Positions 51,392 to 60,828 of a stretch of 64,000 nucleotides of DNA are shown piece by piece. The notes beneath the pieces are model-generated. The model saw nothing but the letters and a program-made list of their open reading frames with translations, was not told the DNA's origin and made no database searches. The translations under genes were made by a program, and so were the position numbers. Positions within the stretch are counted from its first letter, which is position 1, and each line of letters starts with the position of its first letter. Origin of the DNA: Flagellimonas profundi (GTDB lineage: Bacteria > Bacteroidota > Bacteroidia > Flavobacteriales > Flavobacteriaceae); NCBI RefSeq assembly GCF_017313275.1, contig NZ_JAFLNM010000001.1:806001-870000 (forward strand), given 5' to 3'.

Positions 51392-51911
51392 TCTTGGCAC
51401 TGAAATTATCGTTCCAGTCCCCGCGAACCTTCAAGACTTGCTCAATAATATCCCGAACACAGCCATCGCCCCCATTTTTATGGGAAACATAGTCCGAAAT
51501 AGCCTTTACTTCAGGTACCGCATTCTGAGGGGAAGTGGCAAGAGCTACCATTTTCATAGGGGGAATGTCTGGGACATCGTCTCCCATGTAAACCACGGAT
51601 TGCGGGTCTATACCGTGAATGTCCAAATATTCTTCCAACGGTTCTTGTTTATGATGGGCGCCCATATAAAAATCGGTTACGCCAAGACCTTTTAAGCGTT
51701 CTTTTACACCTTGGTTGGTCCCGCCTGTAATGATACAAACGTTGTACCCTTTTTTTATGGCTGTTTTTAGGGCATAACCATCCTTTACGCTCATTTTGCG
51801 AAGCAATTCCCCATCGGTGGTAATCAAGACCGTTCCATCGGTAAATACACCATCAACATCAAAAACAAAGGTGGTGATACTGCTTAAAAGCTCTTTATAA
51901 TTCTTCTTCAT
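51384..51911 (-). CDS. KdsC-like HAD phosphatase (3-deoxy-D-manno-octulosonate-8-P phosphatase family)
   Basis: A 175-aa protein with HAD motif I FVFDVDGVFTDGTVLITTDG (the DxDGxxTD signature), motif II in NVCIITGGTN and motif IV VVYMGDDVPDIPPMKMVALA. The family makes KDO for lipopolysaccharide; related members act on sialic-acid-like sugars. Middle gene of the DUF2520, KdsC-like, Maf operon with overlapping ends. Confidence 0.9.
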   Translation of the reverse strand: MKKNYKELLSSITTFVFDVDGVFTDGTVLITTDGELLRKMSVKDGYALKTAIKKGYNVCIITGGTNQGVKERLKGLGVTDFYMGAHHKQEPLEEYLDIHGIDPQSVVYMGDDVPDIPPMKMVALATSPQNAVPEVKAISDYVSHKNGGDGCVRDIIEQVLKVRGDWNDNFSAKND

Positions 51912-52656
51912 GGGCTTGTTTTATGGCTTGACTCAATAATTTATAGAGTGTACTATGTTCTTCTTTGTTCAAAAGTTCTAGGTGATTCCCCATACTTTTT
52001 ACATCGTTTCTGCGCGCTGGTCCCGTTTGTGCTTCAGTTGGCGACATAATTTGCACTTTATTCGCCGTTTCCAAAATCAAAGGTTTCAAAAGTTCAAATG
52101 AAAGGCCTTCTTCCAAACAAAGTTCTTCCCCAACATGGTATAGGTAGTTGGTGAAATTGTTCACAAAAACCGCTGCAAGATGCAATTTTTTTCGCTGATC
52201 GGAATCAATATAATGCACGTTTTCCGATATGGATGTTGCCAGGGTCCTTAAGGTCTCCAAAGAATCTTTTTCTTCAGCTTCCATACAGATGGGAATATTG
52301 GAAAAATCAACGGCTTTGCCTTTGGTAAAAGTTTGTAGCGGATAAAAAACCCCTTTGTTTGTGGTCTGTATCGCATTCAAACCCATGGCACCCGATGTAT
52401 GGGCCACCAATCCTTTTTTATTCGATAGATACTTGGACACTTCGCCAATAGCGTCATCTTTTACGGCGACCAAATATACATCGGCGTCGGCAATGGCATC
52501 AAAATCATTGGAAATCGTAGCGTGTCCGGAAAATTGCTGTAAGTCCTCTCGATTGCGGCCAACAACTTGGACTACATCAACATCCCTTGCTTTTATAAAA
52601 GCATCATAAAGATGTTTGGCGAGGTTCCCTGTCCCCAAAATCACAATCCTAAGCAT
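51895..52656 (-). CDS. DUF2520/Rossmann-like reductase-type protein
   Basis: A 253-aa protein from ATG 52656. N-terminal Rossmann loop VILGTGNLAKHLYDAF binding NAD(P); the middle segment DVYLVAVKDDAIGEVSKYL and GLVAHTSGAMGLNAIQ, and a helical C-terminal domain (KLHLAAVFVNNFTNYLYHVG) match DUF2520, related to ProC/F420-NADP oxidoreductases. Substrate unknown. It overlaps the KdsC-like gene by 17 nt. Confidence 0.9.
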   Translation of the reverse strand: MLRIVILGTGNLAKHLYDAFIKARDVDVVQVVGRNREDLQQFSGHATISNDFDAIADADVYLVAVKDDAIGEVSKYLSNKKGLVAHTSGAMGLNAIQTTNKGVFYPLQTFTKGKAVDFSNIPICMEAEEKDSLETLRTLATSISENVHYIDSDQRKKLHLAAVFVNNFTNYLYHVGEELCLEEGLSFELLKPLILETANKVQIMSPTEAQTGPARRNDVKSMGNHLELLNKEEHSTLYKLLSQAIKQAHEEEL

Positions 52657-52756
52657 GCCCAAAACTACAAATTTAGGGTTGATGGATTATAGTAAGAATT
52701 AACAAATCTGTATGATTTTTATCCTTTTAAGCAACAAAGAAGTTCTAAAAAGACCT

Positions 52757-52764
52757 TATTTTTG
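52757..52764 (+). promoter_or_regulatory. -7 element of resB-ccsA gene
   Basis: TATTTTTG (52757-52764) 25 bp before ATG 52790, which supports that start over the longer frame from 52712. Confidence 0.6.
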
Positions 52765-52789
52765 CAAGCCGAAAGTAGACCGAATTTCC

Positions 52790-55700
52790 ATGATCGATAT
52801 TCTTAAGAAAACGCTTTTTTCCACTAGACTTATGGCTGTTCTGTTTTTGGTTTTTGCTGCAGCAATGGCCATCGGAACCTTTGTGGAGAGCTGGTACAGT
52901 ACCGAAACCGCACGAATTTACATTTACAACGCAACCTGGTTCGAGGCCATTATGGTCTTTTTCGTGATCAACTTTTTCGGAAATATTTACAGGTATCGTT
53001 TGTTGGAATGGAAAAAATGGCCCGTACTGATTCTTCACCTTTCATGGATTTTGATCATTGTAGGTGCTTTTGTAACCCGTTACATTAGTTACGAAGGTAT
53101 GATGCCGATCAGGGAAGGCGCAACTGAGAAAATATTTTATTCGGACAAAACCTACCTGACTGCTTTTGTAGATGGAGACATCAATGGAGAAACCAGAAGA
53201 AGGGTGCTGGAAGATGATATTTTAGTGACCCCGGAAGGAAAACGATCCAGTTTACCATGGAAATCCGACTTCAATGGACAACCTTTTTCCATCAATTACG
53301 TGGATTTTATCAAAGGAGCGGAAAAAGGATTGATTCCCGATGAAAATGGAACCGAATACCTTCAAATTGTGGAGGCAGGTAATGGACAACGCCACGAACA
53401 TTATCTGGAAAATGGTAAAATAGCCAGTGTTCACAACATTCTTTTTGCCCTTAACAATGAAACCGACGGTGCCATCAATATTTTTTATGATGAAGAAAAC
53501 GGTTATCGCATCAAATCGCCTTTCGAAGGGAGCTTTATGCGCATGGCAGACCAGTTTCAAGGCGAAGTGGCCAGCGATAGTATCCAGCCGTTACAACTGC
53601 GCTCGCTCTACAATATGGGGGGGATGCAGTTTGTGGTTCCGGACCCAATAATAAAAGGGCGCTACGGCATTGTTAAAGTACCTGATGAGGAGATCACCAA
53701 GGTTACACAAGATGCTTTGGTTGTTTCTATCTCCGCAAATGGGGAAAGTAAAGAGGTGAAATTGTTGGGAAGTAAGGGAACTTCCAATTTCTCGGATAAG
53801 ATCAATGTGGGTGGATTGGATTTTTCATTGAGTTATGGCTCCAAAGTGTACGAGCTTCCTTTTTCTATTGAATTGAATGATTTTATTGCGGAAAAATACC
53901 CTGGAACCGAAGCGGGATACGCCTCATTTATGAGTAAAGTTACGGTACACGACGAGCGACCGTTTGATTATGATATTTATATGAACCATGTTCTTGACCA
54001 TCAAGGATATCGATTCTTTCAATCCAGTTTTGATCCCGATGAAAAAGGAACCGTTCTCTCCGTAAATCACGACTGGTGGGGCACTTGGATTACCTACATT
54101 GGCTATTTTCTGCTTTATATTGGTTTGATGGGCATTATGTTCTTTGGAAAAACACGTTTTAGGGACTTACAGACCATGCTCGAAAAAATAAAGGAAAAGA
54201 AAGCGGCATTGACAACCATTGCAATTTTCTTTGCCCTTGTATCGACCAATGCACAAGAGGAAACCCATGAGCATTCTACCGCCGCCACAAAAGCGCAAAT
54301 AGACTCCGTAATTCAAGCTACAACGGTGGCCAAGGAGCATGCAGAAAAGTTTGGCACTTTGGTGATACAGGATGAGGGCGGACGTATGAAACCCGTAAAC
54401 ACCTTTGCGTCTGAACTATTGCGAAAGTTGAGCGGTGACGATAAATTTAGAGACCTTTCTGCCAACCAAGTTTTTCTATCCATGATGCTGAACCCGGGAG
54501 TTTGGTATGCAACGGATATTATTGCCCTGGGCAAAAAGGAAAACGATAGCATACGTAAGGTTATCGGAGTTCCCGAAGGTACCGAGTTTGTAAAGGCGAC
54601 CGACTTTTTTGATTCTAAAGGGGCGTATAAATTGAGACCCTACTTGGAAAAGGCGACCTCCACCAATAATCCATCCAACTTTGAAAAAGACTTTAAAAAA
54701 GTAGGAGAGCGGCTGAGTTTACTCGACATTGCTTTGAGTGGAAGTATTGTTAAAATATTTCCCTTGCTGAACGACGAGAACAATAAATGGATTTCCGCTG
54801 TTGAATATCGTGGAGGGGAATATCAGGTTCAGGATTCGTTGTATGCCAATTTCATCAAAAATGCGATGCCCTATTATTTGAACTCCCTGCAACAATCCAT
54901 CGTAACTGGGGACTATTCCCAGCCCAATAGATTGTTGGAAGCCTTCAAACAGAACCAAAAGAACCATGGGGAAGAAGTATTACCATCAGAAAACAAGATA
55001 AAAACAGAGATTATTTACAACAAGCTGGACTTGTTCAATCGTTTGTACAAGTACTACGCCATGGTCGGAGTATTGTTGTTCTTTGTTTTGATTGGCAAGA
55101 TTTTCAAGGAAAGAAAATTTTTGGATGCTTTCGCTTACCTGTTAAAAGGGACCATCGTCCTGTTTTTTGTCTGGCATACCATAGGTTTGATATTGCGTTG
55201 GTACATATCTGGCCACGCTCCTTGGAGTGATGCCTATGAAAGTATCCTCTATGTGGCATGGGCAACCATGGGCATTGGTTTGGCCCTAGGTCGAAAGAGT
55301 GAGCTTACCATTGCCGCCAGTGCTTTTGTAACCTCCATGTTGTTGTGGATTGCCCATCAAAGTTGGGTGGATCCTGCGATTGCCAACCTGGTTCCTGTGT
55401 TGGACAGTTATTGGTTAATGATTCACGTTGCCGTTATTGTGGGAAGCTATGGCCCATTAACGGTTGGAATGATTTTAGGAGTCGTAGCATTGTTATTGAT
55501 GGTACTTACCACGGAAAAGAACAAAAAACGAATGGACCTCAATATTAAGGAGCTAACGGTAATCAATGAATTGGCGCTTACTGCTGGTTTGGTGATGCTT
55601 ACCATAGGTAACTTTTTGGGTGGCCAGTGGGCCAACGAAAGCTGGGGCCGCTATTGGGGCTGGGATCCAAAGGAAACATGGGCCCTAATTTCCATTATGG

Positions 55701-55957
55701 TATATGCCTTTGTGCTGCACATGCGGTTGGTTCCGGGTCTGCGTGGCAAGTGGATCTATAATTTTGCCAGTATAGTGGCCTTTGCCAGCATCATGATGAC
55801 CTATTTTGGGGTGAATTTCTATTTGGTCGGACTGCACAGTTATGCCAGTGGGGACCAAGTAATAACCCCAAGCTTTGTTTGGTATACAGTACTTGGGGTC
55901 TTTATTCTGGGAGGTATCAGTTTTTGGCGGTACAAAGTGCACTATGCCAAAAAATAG
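52790..55957 (+). CDS. Fused ResB-CcsA cytochrome c biogenesis protein
   Basis: A 1055-aa fusion typical of Bacteroidota. The N-terminal ResB/Ccs1 part has membrane helices (LMAVLFLVFAAAMAIGTFVE; FFVINFFGNIYRY; VLILHLSWILIIVGAFV) and a large periplasmic domain; a central stretch from about residue 480 carries a Gln/His-rich linker. The C-terminal CcsA part has about eight helices with the haem-handling WWD-type motif GRYWGWDPKETWALIS and conserved histidines (WHTIGLILRWY, AHQSWVDPA, LMIHVAVIVGSYG). Delivers haem to apocytochromes c outside the membrane. Confidence 0.93.
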   Translation: MIDILKKTLFSTRLMAVLFLVFAAAMAIGTFVESWYSTETARIYIYNATWFEAIMVFFVINFFGNIYRYRLLEWKKWPVLILHLSWILIIVGAFVTRYISYEGMMPIREGATEKIFYSDKTYLTAFVDGDINGETRRRVLEDDILVTPEGKRSSLPWKSDFNGQPFSINYVDFIKGAEKGLIPDENGTEYLQIVEAGNGQRHEHYLENGKIASVHNILFALNNETDGAINIFYDEENGYRIKSPFEGSFMRMADQFQGEVASDSIQPLQLRSLYNMGGMQFVVPDPIIKGRYGIVKVPDEEITKVTQDALVVSISANGESKEVKLLGSKGTSNFSDKINVGGLDFSLSYGSKVYELPFSIELNDFIAEKYPGTEAGYASFMSKVTVHDERPFDYDIYMNHVLDHQGYRFFQSSFDPDEKGTVLSVNHDWWGTWITYIGYFLLYIGLMGIMFFGKTRFRDLQTMLEKIKEKKAALTTIAIFFALVSTNAQEETHEHSTAATKAQIDSVIQATTVAKEHAEKFGTLVIQDEGGRMKPVNTFASELLRKLSGDDKFRDLSANQVFLSMMLNPGVWYATDIIALGKKENDSIRKVIGVPEGTEFVKATDFFDSKGAYKLRPYLEKATSTNNPSNFEKDFKKVGERLSLLDIALSGSIVKIFPLLNDENNKWISAVEYRGGEYQVQDSLYANFIKNAMPYYLNSLQQSIVTGDYSQPNRLLEAFKQNQKNHGEEVLPSENKIKTEIIYNKLDLFNRLYKYYAMVGVLLFFVLIGKIFKERKFLDAFAYLLKGTIVLFFVWHTIGLILRWYISGHAPWSDAYESILYVAWATMGIGLALGRKSELTIAASAFVTSMLLWIAHQSWVDPAIANLVPVLDSYWLMIHVAVIVGSYGPLTVGMILGVVALLLMVLTTEKNKKRMDLNIKELTVINELALTAGLVMLTIGNFLGGQWANESWGRYWGWDPKETWALISIMVYAFVLHMRLVPGLRGKWIYNFASIVAFASIMMTYFGVNFYLVGLHSYASGDQVITPSFVWYTVLGVFILGGISFWRYKVHYAKK

Positions 55958-55958
55958 A

Positions 55959-57254
55959 TCATTCCTCCATTAAAAGTTTCATGATTTCCTCGGCGGCAAC
56001 TTTGCCTTTTTCCCTTAGGAAAGGTCTGGAAGTATTGTCGCCCAGCTCAAATACAATGGCGGGCATTCCGTGGTTTACGTAAAAGTACTTGCTGGATACC
56101 ATGGTAGGATCAATTTCATCGGAAGCACTTACATTGGTTTTCTTTTGTGGTAATCTTTCGCTGATATTCGCTATCCAATCGAAGATGATTTTTCCTTTAT
56201 CACCCGTTACGGTAGTATCAATAGGGTAGTAGATATCGTCCCAGGTGGAGTGGAAATCCGCCCCGAAAACAAAATCATATGTTTTATCTTTTTCCATAAG
56301 AAAATCACGAACGTTTCTGGTCTCCGGCTGATTAAAGTTTTCCCAGTCCCTGTTTAGGTCAATACCGCCCATATTGTGTCTCCAATGTCCGTTGTCGGCA
56401 CCATCGGGATTCATCAATGGTACAACAAAAATGGCATGCTCTTTTCTAAATTCCTTGGCTTGATCGGAATCCCCCGAAATGGTTTCGATAAAGGATTTCA
56501 TTGCTAAGAACCCTGTAACTTCGGGTGGGTGCTGTCTGGAAATGATCATCAAAGCTTTTTTTGCTTCTTCATTTCCATTGATTTCCATTAAGTGCATGGT
56601 TCTTTTTTCTTTGGAAAGCCCTATCGGATAATTTTCAATAAATGGCTTCTGACTCAAGGAATCTACCCATTCTTTCACTACGGAGGAGGTGTAAAGTTCC
56701 TGGGCGGAGATCCATGTAGGTTCTTCGGTAACACTAATGGTCAACTCGGCAGATTCCGGAGCGGCTTTGATTCCAAATTCACCCTCTCCAGGGCCAATGG
56801 CCTTAAACTTTGTACTATCCAGCGGAGTAAAGTTTCTTCCATCTGTACTGATCTTCGGATAATATCTACTTCTTGAATCTTGATAATTTAATTGAACCGT
56901 AATGTCGCGTGGCTCTTTGGACCATACCTGAAAGGCGTACCACGGGCTCACATTTATGGGAGTGTTTTCCGCTGTCACCCAAATGGTATAATGATCATCG
57001 CCGTCGTGGGCAACACCATTTAAACGGGCACCTTCAAACTTATTGGAAAAGAAAGTGGTACTGTCGTTAAAGGCCCAAACGCCTCTCCATTGTTTTTGAA
57101 TGGGCTTGTCCACCGTGGGTACAACTGGGCTTTTTCCCTGCCCTTGGTAACCTGTTTTTTCTTCTGTTTCGGCAGTTTCTGGGTTCTTTTTACAAGATGA
57201 TGAGAGTACCATGGAGGAGAATATTCCGATGGCAATCAAACTTTTAATACGCAT
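55959..57254 (-). CDS. M14-family zinc carboxypeptidase lipoprotein
   Basis: A 431-aa protein with a lipoprotein signal (MRIKSLIAIGIFSSMVLSSS, Cys21). N-terminal beta domain, then the M14 catalytic part: RQHPPEVTGFLAMKSFIETI contains the HxxE zinc pair, IDLNRDWENFNQPETRNV the substrate-binding Asn-Arg, GADFHSTWDDIYYPID the third zinc His, and IVFELGDNTSRPFL the catalytic Glu. Active site intact. Resembles cytosolic-carboxypeptidase-type/M14-like Bacteroidota enzymes; substrate unknown. Its upstream region contains the MATE leader. Confidence 0.9.
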   Translation of the reverse strand: MRIKSLIAIGIFSSMVLSSSCKKNPETAETEEKTGYQGQGKSPVVPTVDKPIQKQWRGVWAFNDSTTFFSNKFEGARLNGVAHDGDDHYTIWVTAENTPINVSPWYAFQVWSKEPRDITVQLNYQDSRSRYYPKISTDGRNFTPLDSTKFKAIGPGEGEFGIKAAPESAELTISVTEEPTWISAQELYTSSVVKEWVDSLSQKPFIENYPIGLSKEKRTMHLMEINGNEEAKKALMIISRQHPPEVTGFLAMKSFIETISGDSDQAKEFRKEHAIFVVPLMNPDGADNGHWRHNMGGIDLNRDWENFNQPETRNVRDFLMEKDKTYDFVFGADFHSTWDDIYYPIDTTVTGDKGKIIFDWIANISERLPQKKTNVSASDEIDPTMVSSKYFYVNHGMPAIVFELGDNTSRPFLREKGKVAAEEIMKLLMEE

Positions 57255-57374
57255 GGTTTTGAAATATTTGAGTTGGTTTGGTTACGAAGGTAGCAACAAG
57301 GATTGGAGTTGTACATAAAAAAATAGTAATAATATATCGGTATTTTTCGCATATTTGCATCATCATGAAGCTAT

Positions 57375-57480
57375 AAGAATTATGTACGCGATAGATGTCA
57401 CCATTGGGGGAACCCGATTTATGTAACCGAACTCTTCTCGGTTATTTGACATATCACTTCTTTTTTTACACATAATTCTT
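57375..57480 (+). ncRNA. Candidate structured 5' leader (riboswitch-like) of MATE gene
   Basis: P1: AAGAATTATGT (57375-57385) with ACATAATTCTT (57470-57480), 11 bp. Inside, ATGTCA (57395-57400) pairs with TGACAT (57447-57452). This stem encloses a hairpin ATTGGG-GGAA-CCCGAT (57403-57418) capped by a GNRA-type loop, and a second hairpin GTAACCGA/TCGGTTAT (57423-57430 with 57438-57445, 7-nt loop). This gives a three-way junction inside a long closing stem that ends 5 nt before ATG 57486. An imperfect -7 box (CATATTTG at 57352-57359) lies upstream. I cannot match it to a riboswitch class I know; regulation of the exporter is inference. Confidence 0.65.
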
Positions 57481-57485
57481 TGAAA

Positions 57486-58895
57486 ATGAATCATCAACAT
57501 ACAAATACATTTAAAAAATTTATCCGGTATTTCTGGATAGCTATTTCCGGAAAGGAAACGGAATTCACTTCTGGAAGTATCCGAAAGGCCATTTTTATGC
57601 TTTCCATTCCCATGATCTTGGAAATGCTCATGGAATCCATATTTGCTCTGGTGGATATTGCATATGTATCCAAAGTAAGCGTAAATGCCGTAGCCACCAT
57701 TGGGTTGACCGAATCCGTGATTACTTTGGTCTACGCCCTGGCCATTGGGTTGAGTATGGCCGCCACCGCAGTTGTTGCCCGTAGGATTGGCGAAAAAGAT
57801 GTGGATGGTGCTCGTATTGCCGCTGTGCAGGCCATTGGTTTAGGCCTGGTAATTTCAATTTCCATCGGAATCATTGGGATTATCTATGCCCAAGATATTC
57901 TGGCGTTAATGGGGGGTGAACCCGATTTGATTGCCGAAGGTTACGGTTACACGCAATTTATGATAGGAGGGAACATTACGGTAGTGCTATTGTTCTTGAT
58001 CAATGCCATTTTTCGTGGTGCGGGCAATGCATCCATTGCCATGTGGGCCCTGGTACTTTCCAATGGACTCAACATTATCTTGGACCCCATGTTCATTTTT
58101 GGTTTTGGTCCCATTCCGGAAATGGGAGTAAAAGGAGCGGCTGTAGCCACCAATATAGGTAGGGGAACGGCAGTACTTTTTCAACTGGGGATTTTATTCT
58201 TTGGTTGGGGCAAGATCAAACTGATGATAAAGGATTTGGTGCTGGACTTTAAGGTGATGTTTAATTTGATCAAGATTTCTATGGGCGGAATTGCCCAATT
58301 CTTGATCGGCACTTCCAGTTGGATTTTCCTGATGCGCATCATGTCCGAATTCGGAAGCGAAGTATTGGCGGGTTATACCATTGCCATTCGGGTAATGATG
58401 TTCACTTTGATGCCGTCTTGGGGCATGAGCAACGCCGCTGCCACTTTGGTCGGTCAAAACCTTGGTGCCCAACAACCCGACAGGGCCGAACGGTCCGTTT
58501 GGAAAACGGGGAAGTACAATGCCTATTTTATGGGAACGGTTTCTTTGGGATATCTCATTTTTGCGAATACCATCATATCTTGGTTCAATACAACCCCTAA
58601 GGTGGTAGAGAGCGGGGCACTTTGTCTTCAAATTATAGCTTTGGGCTATATATTCTATGCCTATGGCATGGTAATGACCCAGGCTTTTAATGGGGCAGGG
58701 GATACACGTACGCCCACCAAGATCAATTTTATTTCTTTTTGGTTGTTTCAATTGCCTTTGGCTTACATTTCTTCTTTGGTTTTAGGCTGGGGGGCTACGG
58801 GGGTTTTTGTGGCTATTACCTTGGCAGAAATACTGATTGCGGTGTTGGCCATGATTTGGTTTAAAAAAGGAAAGTGGAAGAAAGTCCAAGTATGA
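57486..58895 (+). CDS. MATE-family multidrug/metabolite exporter
   Basis: A 469-aa protein from ATG 57486 with 12 predicted membrane helices. MATE features: SIPMILEMLMESIFALVDIA, AVATIGLTESVITLVYALAI, NAIFRGAGNASIAMWALVLS and the C-terminal repeat AFNGAGDTRTPTKINFISFW. Na+- or H+-coupled exporter; the substrate is unknown. A strongly folded leader directly upstream suggests expression controlled by a small molecule or protein, possibly the exported compound. Confidence 0.93.
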   Translation: MNHQHTNTFKKFIRYFWIAISGKETEFTSGSIRKAIFMLSIPMILEMLMESIFALVDIAYVSKVSVNAVATIGLTESVITLVYALAIGLSMAATAVVARRIGEKDVDGARIAAVQAIGLGLVISISIGIIGIIYAQDILALMGGEPDLIAEGYGYTQFMIGGNITVVLLFLINAIFRGAGNASIAMWALVLSNGLNIILDPMFIFGFGPIPEMGVKGAAVATNIGRGTAVLFQLGILFFGWGKIKLMIKDLVLDFKVMFNLIKISMGGIAQFLIGTSSWIFLMRIMSEFGSEVLAGYTIAIRVMMFTLMPSWGMSNAAATLVGQNLGAQQPDRAERSVWKTGKYNAYFMGTVSLGYLIFANTIISWFNTTPKVVESGALCLQIIALGYIFYAYGMVMTQAFNGAGDTRTPTKINFISFWLFQLPLAYISSLVLGWGATGVFVAITLAEILIAVLAMIWFKKGKWKKVQV

Positions 58896-58929
58896 TGTGT
58901 TTCGTATCTTTATGCTAAAGAAAACCAAC

Positions 58930-60099
58930 ATGAAAAACGATAAAAAAGGACTCAATACCATCTGTACCCACGTAGGGGAATTGGAAGATAAGGAATTCAA
59001 AGGAGCAGTGTCCCCGCTATACATGGGTACATCCTATCAATTTGAGGACGTTGCGGTAAAAAGATACCCCAGATACTACAACACGCCCAACCAAGAGGCA
59101 TTGTGCAAAAAACTGGCGGCTTTGGAGCACACCGAGGCAGCTTTGATTTTTGGTAGTGGAATGGCCGCCATTAGTACGGCATTGATGACCTTTCTTCAAG
59201 CTGGCGATCATGTGGTTTTGCAACAAACCATTTATGGTGGTACGTACCATTTTGCCGTAAGCCAATTTGAAAGATTCGGTATTGAATATTCCTTCACTAC
59301 AGGATGGGAAGTGGAAGATTTTGAAAAAGAAATCAAACCGAACACCAAAGTATTGTATTTGGAAACCCCATCGAACCCATTGTTGACCATCACCGATGTA
59401 AAGGGAGTGGCCGATTTGGCACAAAAGAAAGGAATCCTTTCCATGATCGACAATACCTTCGCTAGTCCTGTCAATCAAAACCCAATTGATTTTGGAATTG
59501 ATGTAGTGGTACACAGCGCAACAAAATATATGGGGGGACACTCCGATATTTGTGCAGGTGTCGTTGCGGCATCCCAAGAGCTTATGGACAAGGTTTGGCA
59601 GACAGGAATTTGTTTTGGTGGAAGTTTGAGCGAGTACACGGTCTGGCTTTTGGAAAGAAGTTTAAAAACCATGGCAATCCGTGTAAAGGCCCAAAATGAA
59701 AATGCAATGAAGATGGCCACTTATTTGAGCCAAAGTAAAGATGTGGATAATGTGTACTATCCAGGACTGAAAGATCATCCTGGGCATGAGTTGGCCAAAT
59801 CTCAAATGAAAGGTTTTGGAGGGATGTTATCGTTTGAACTGGATCCGGAGATAAATGCTTCCCTGTTTTTTAAGGAGTTGAAATTGATAAAGCCATCCAT
59901 GAGTTTGGCGGGCATTGAAAGTACGATGCTTTCACCTACACAAACTTCCCATGCATTAATGAGCCCAGAAGACAGGGCCAAACAAGGGATAAAGGATTCA
60001 TTGATTCGATTCTCGTTGGGTATTGAAGAGACGGAAGATTTAATAGCGGATATTGAACAGGCAATTGCCAAGGTGAAATCCATGACCGTAACGGCATAA
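58930..60099 (+). CDS. Trans-sulfuration PLP enzyme (cystathionine gamma-lyase/synthase family)
   Basis: A 389-aa protein from ATG 58930 (MKNDKKGLNTICTHVGEL); two upstream in-frame ATGs are possible but less conserved. PLP motifs: GSGMAAISTALMTFLQAGDH, TIYGGTYHFAVSQFERFG, LSMIDNTFASPVNQNPIDFG and the lysine segment VVHSATKYMGGHSDICAG. The family covers MetB, MetC, cystathionine gamma-lyase and methionine gamma-lyase; the exact reaction is open. Located 34 bp downstream of MATE and 6 bp before bshB1, so one transcript is likely. Confidence 0.88.
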   Translation: MKNDKKGLNTICTHVGELEDKEFKGAVSPLYMGTSYQFEDVAVKRYPRYYNTPNQEALCKKLAALEHTEAALIFGSGMAAISTALMTFLQAGDHVVLQQTIYGGTYHFAVSQFERFGIEYSFTTGWEVEDFEKEIKPNTKVLYLETPSNPLLTITDVKGVADLAQKKGILSMIDNTFASPVNQNPIDFGIDVVVHSATKYMGGHSDICAGVVAASQELMDKVWQTGICFGGSLSEYTVWLLERSLKTMAIRVKAQNENAMKMATYLSQSKDVDNVYYPGLKDHPGHELAKSQMKGFGGMLSFELDPEINASLFFKELKLIKPSMSLAGIESTMLSPTQTSHALMSPEDRAKQGIKDSLIRFSLGIEETEDLIADIEQAIAKVKSMTVTA

Positions 60100-60105
60100 A
60101 GGTAT

Positions 60106-60828
60106 ATGAAATTAGACATTTTAGTATTCGGTGCGCATCCTGATGATGCCGAACTGGGGGCAGGAGGCACCATAGCAAAAGAAGTTTCCAAAGGAAAAAA
60201 GGTTGGAATCGTGGATTTGACCCGTGGTGAACTTGGAACGCGCGGTTCTGCCGAAATCAGGGACAAAGAGGCCGCTAAGGCAGCCGAAATTTTAGGTGTA
60301 GCCGTTCGGGAAAATATGGAGTTTGCCGATGGTTTCTTTGTTAACGATAAGGAACATCAACTGGAACTCATCAAAATAATTCGAAAATATCAACCAGAAA
60401 TTGTACTCTGCAATGCTGTTGATGACCGTCATATTGATCATGGAAAAGGAAGTAAACTCGTCAGTGATGCCTGCTTTTTAAGTGGTTTGGTGAAAATTGA
60501 TACCAAAATGGATGGAGATGATCAGTGGCAAGAGGCCTGGAGACCTAAATTGGTTTATCATTTTATCCAATGGAAAAATTTGAAACCTGATTTTGTGGTT
60601 GATGTGTCTGGATTTATCGAAACAAAAACAGACGCAATCAAGGCCTATAGCTCCCAATTTTATGATCCTGACAGTGAAGAACCGGAGACACCCATCAGCA
60701 GTAAGAATTTTACGGACAGTGTAATTTACCGAGCTAGGGATTTAGGTAGGTTGATCGGCGTAGAGTTTGCCGAAGGTTTTACTGTGGAACGGTATGTTGG
60801 GGTGGACAGTCTTGACGATCTGATCTGA
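60106..60828 (+). CDS. bshB1: Bacillithiol biosynthesis deacetylase BshB1
   Basis: A 240-aa PIG-L-fold protein. Zinc motif FGAHPDDAELGAGGTIAKEV at residues 8-27, then VDLTRGELGTRGSAEIRDKE and the third-ligand region DDRHIDHGKGSKLV, all typical of BshB1. It deacetylates GlcNAc-malate to GlcN-malate in bacillithiol synthesis, used by Flavobacteriia as the low-molecular-weight thiol. The adjacent trans-sulfuration gene fits thiol metabolism. Its stop abuts the convergent kinase stop with no spacer. Confidence 0.93.
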   Translation: MKLDILVFGAHPDDAELGAGGTIAKEVSKGKKVGIVDLTRGELGTRGSAEIRDKEAAKAAEILGVAVRENMEFADGFFVNDKEHQLELIKIIRKYQPEIVLCNAVDDRHIDHGKGSKLVSDACFLSGLVKIDTKMDGDDQWQEAWRPKLVYHFIQWKNLKPDFVVDVSGFIETKTDAIKAYSSQFYDPDSEEPETPISSKNFTDSVIYRARDLGRLIGVEFAEGFTVERYVGVDSLDDLI

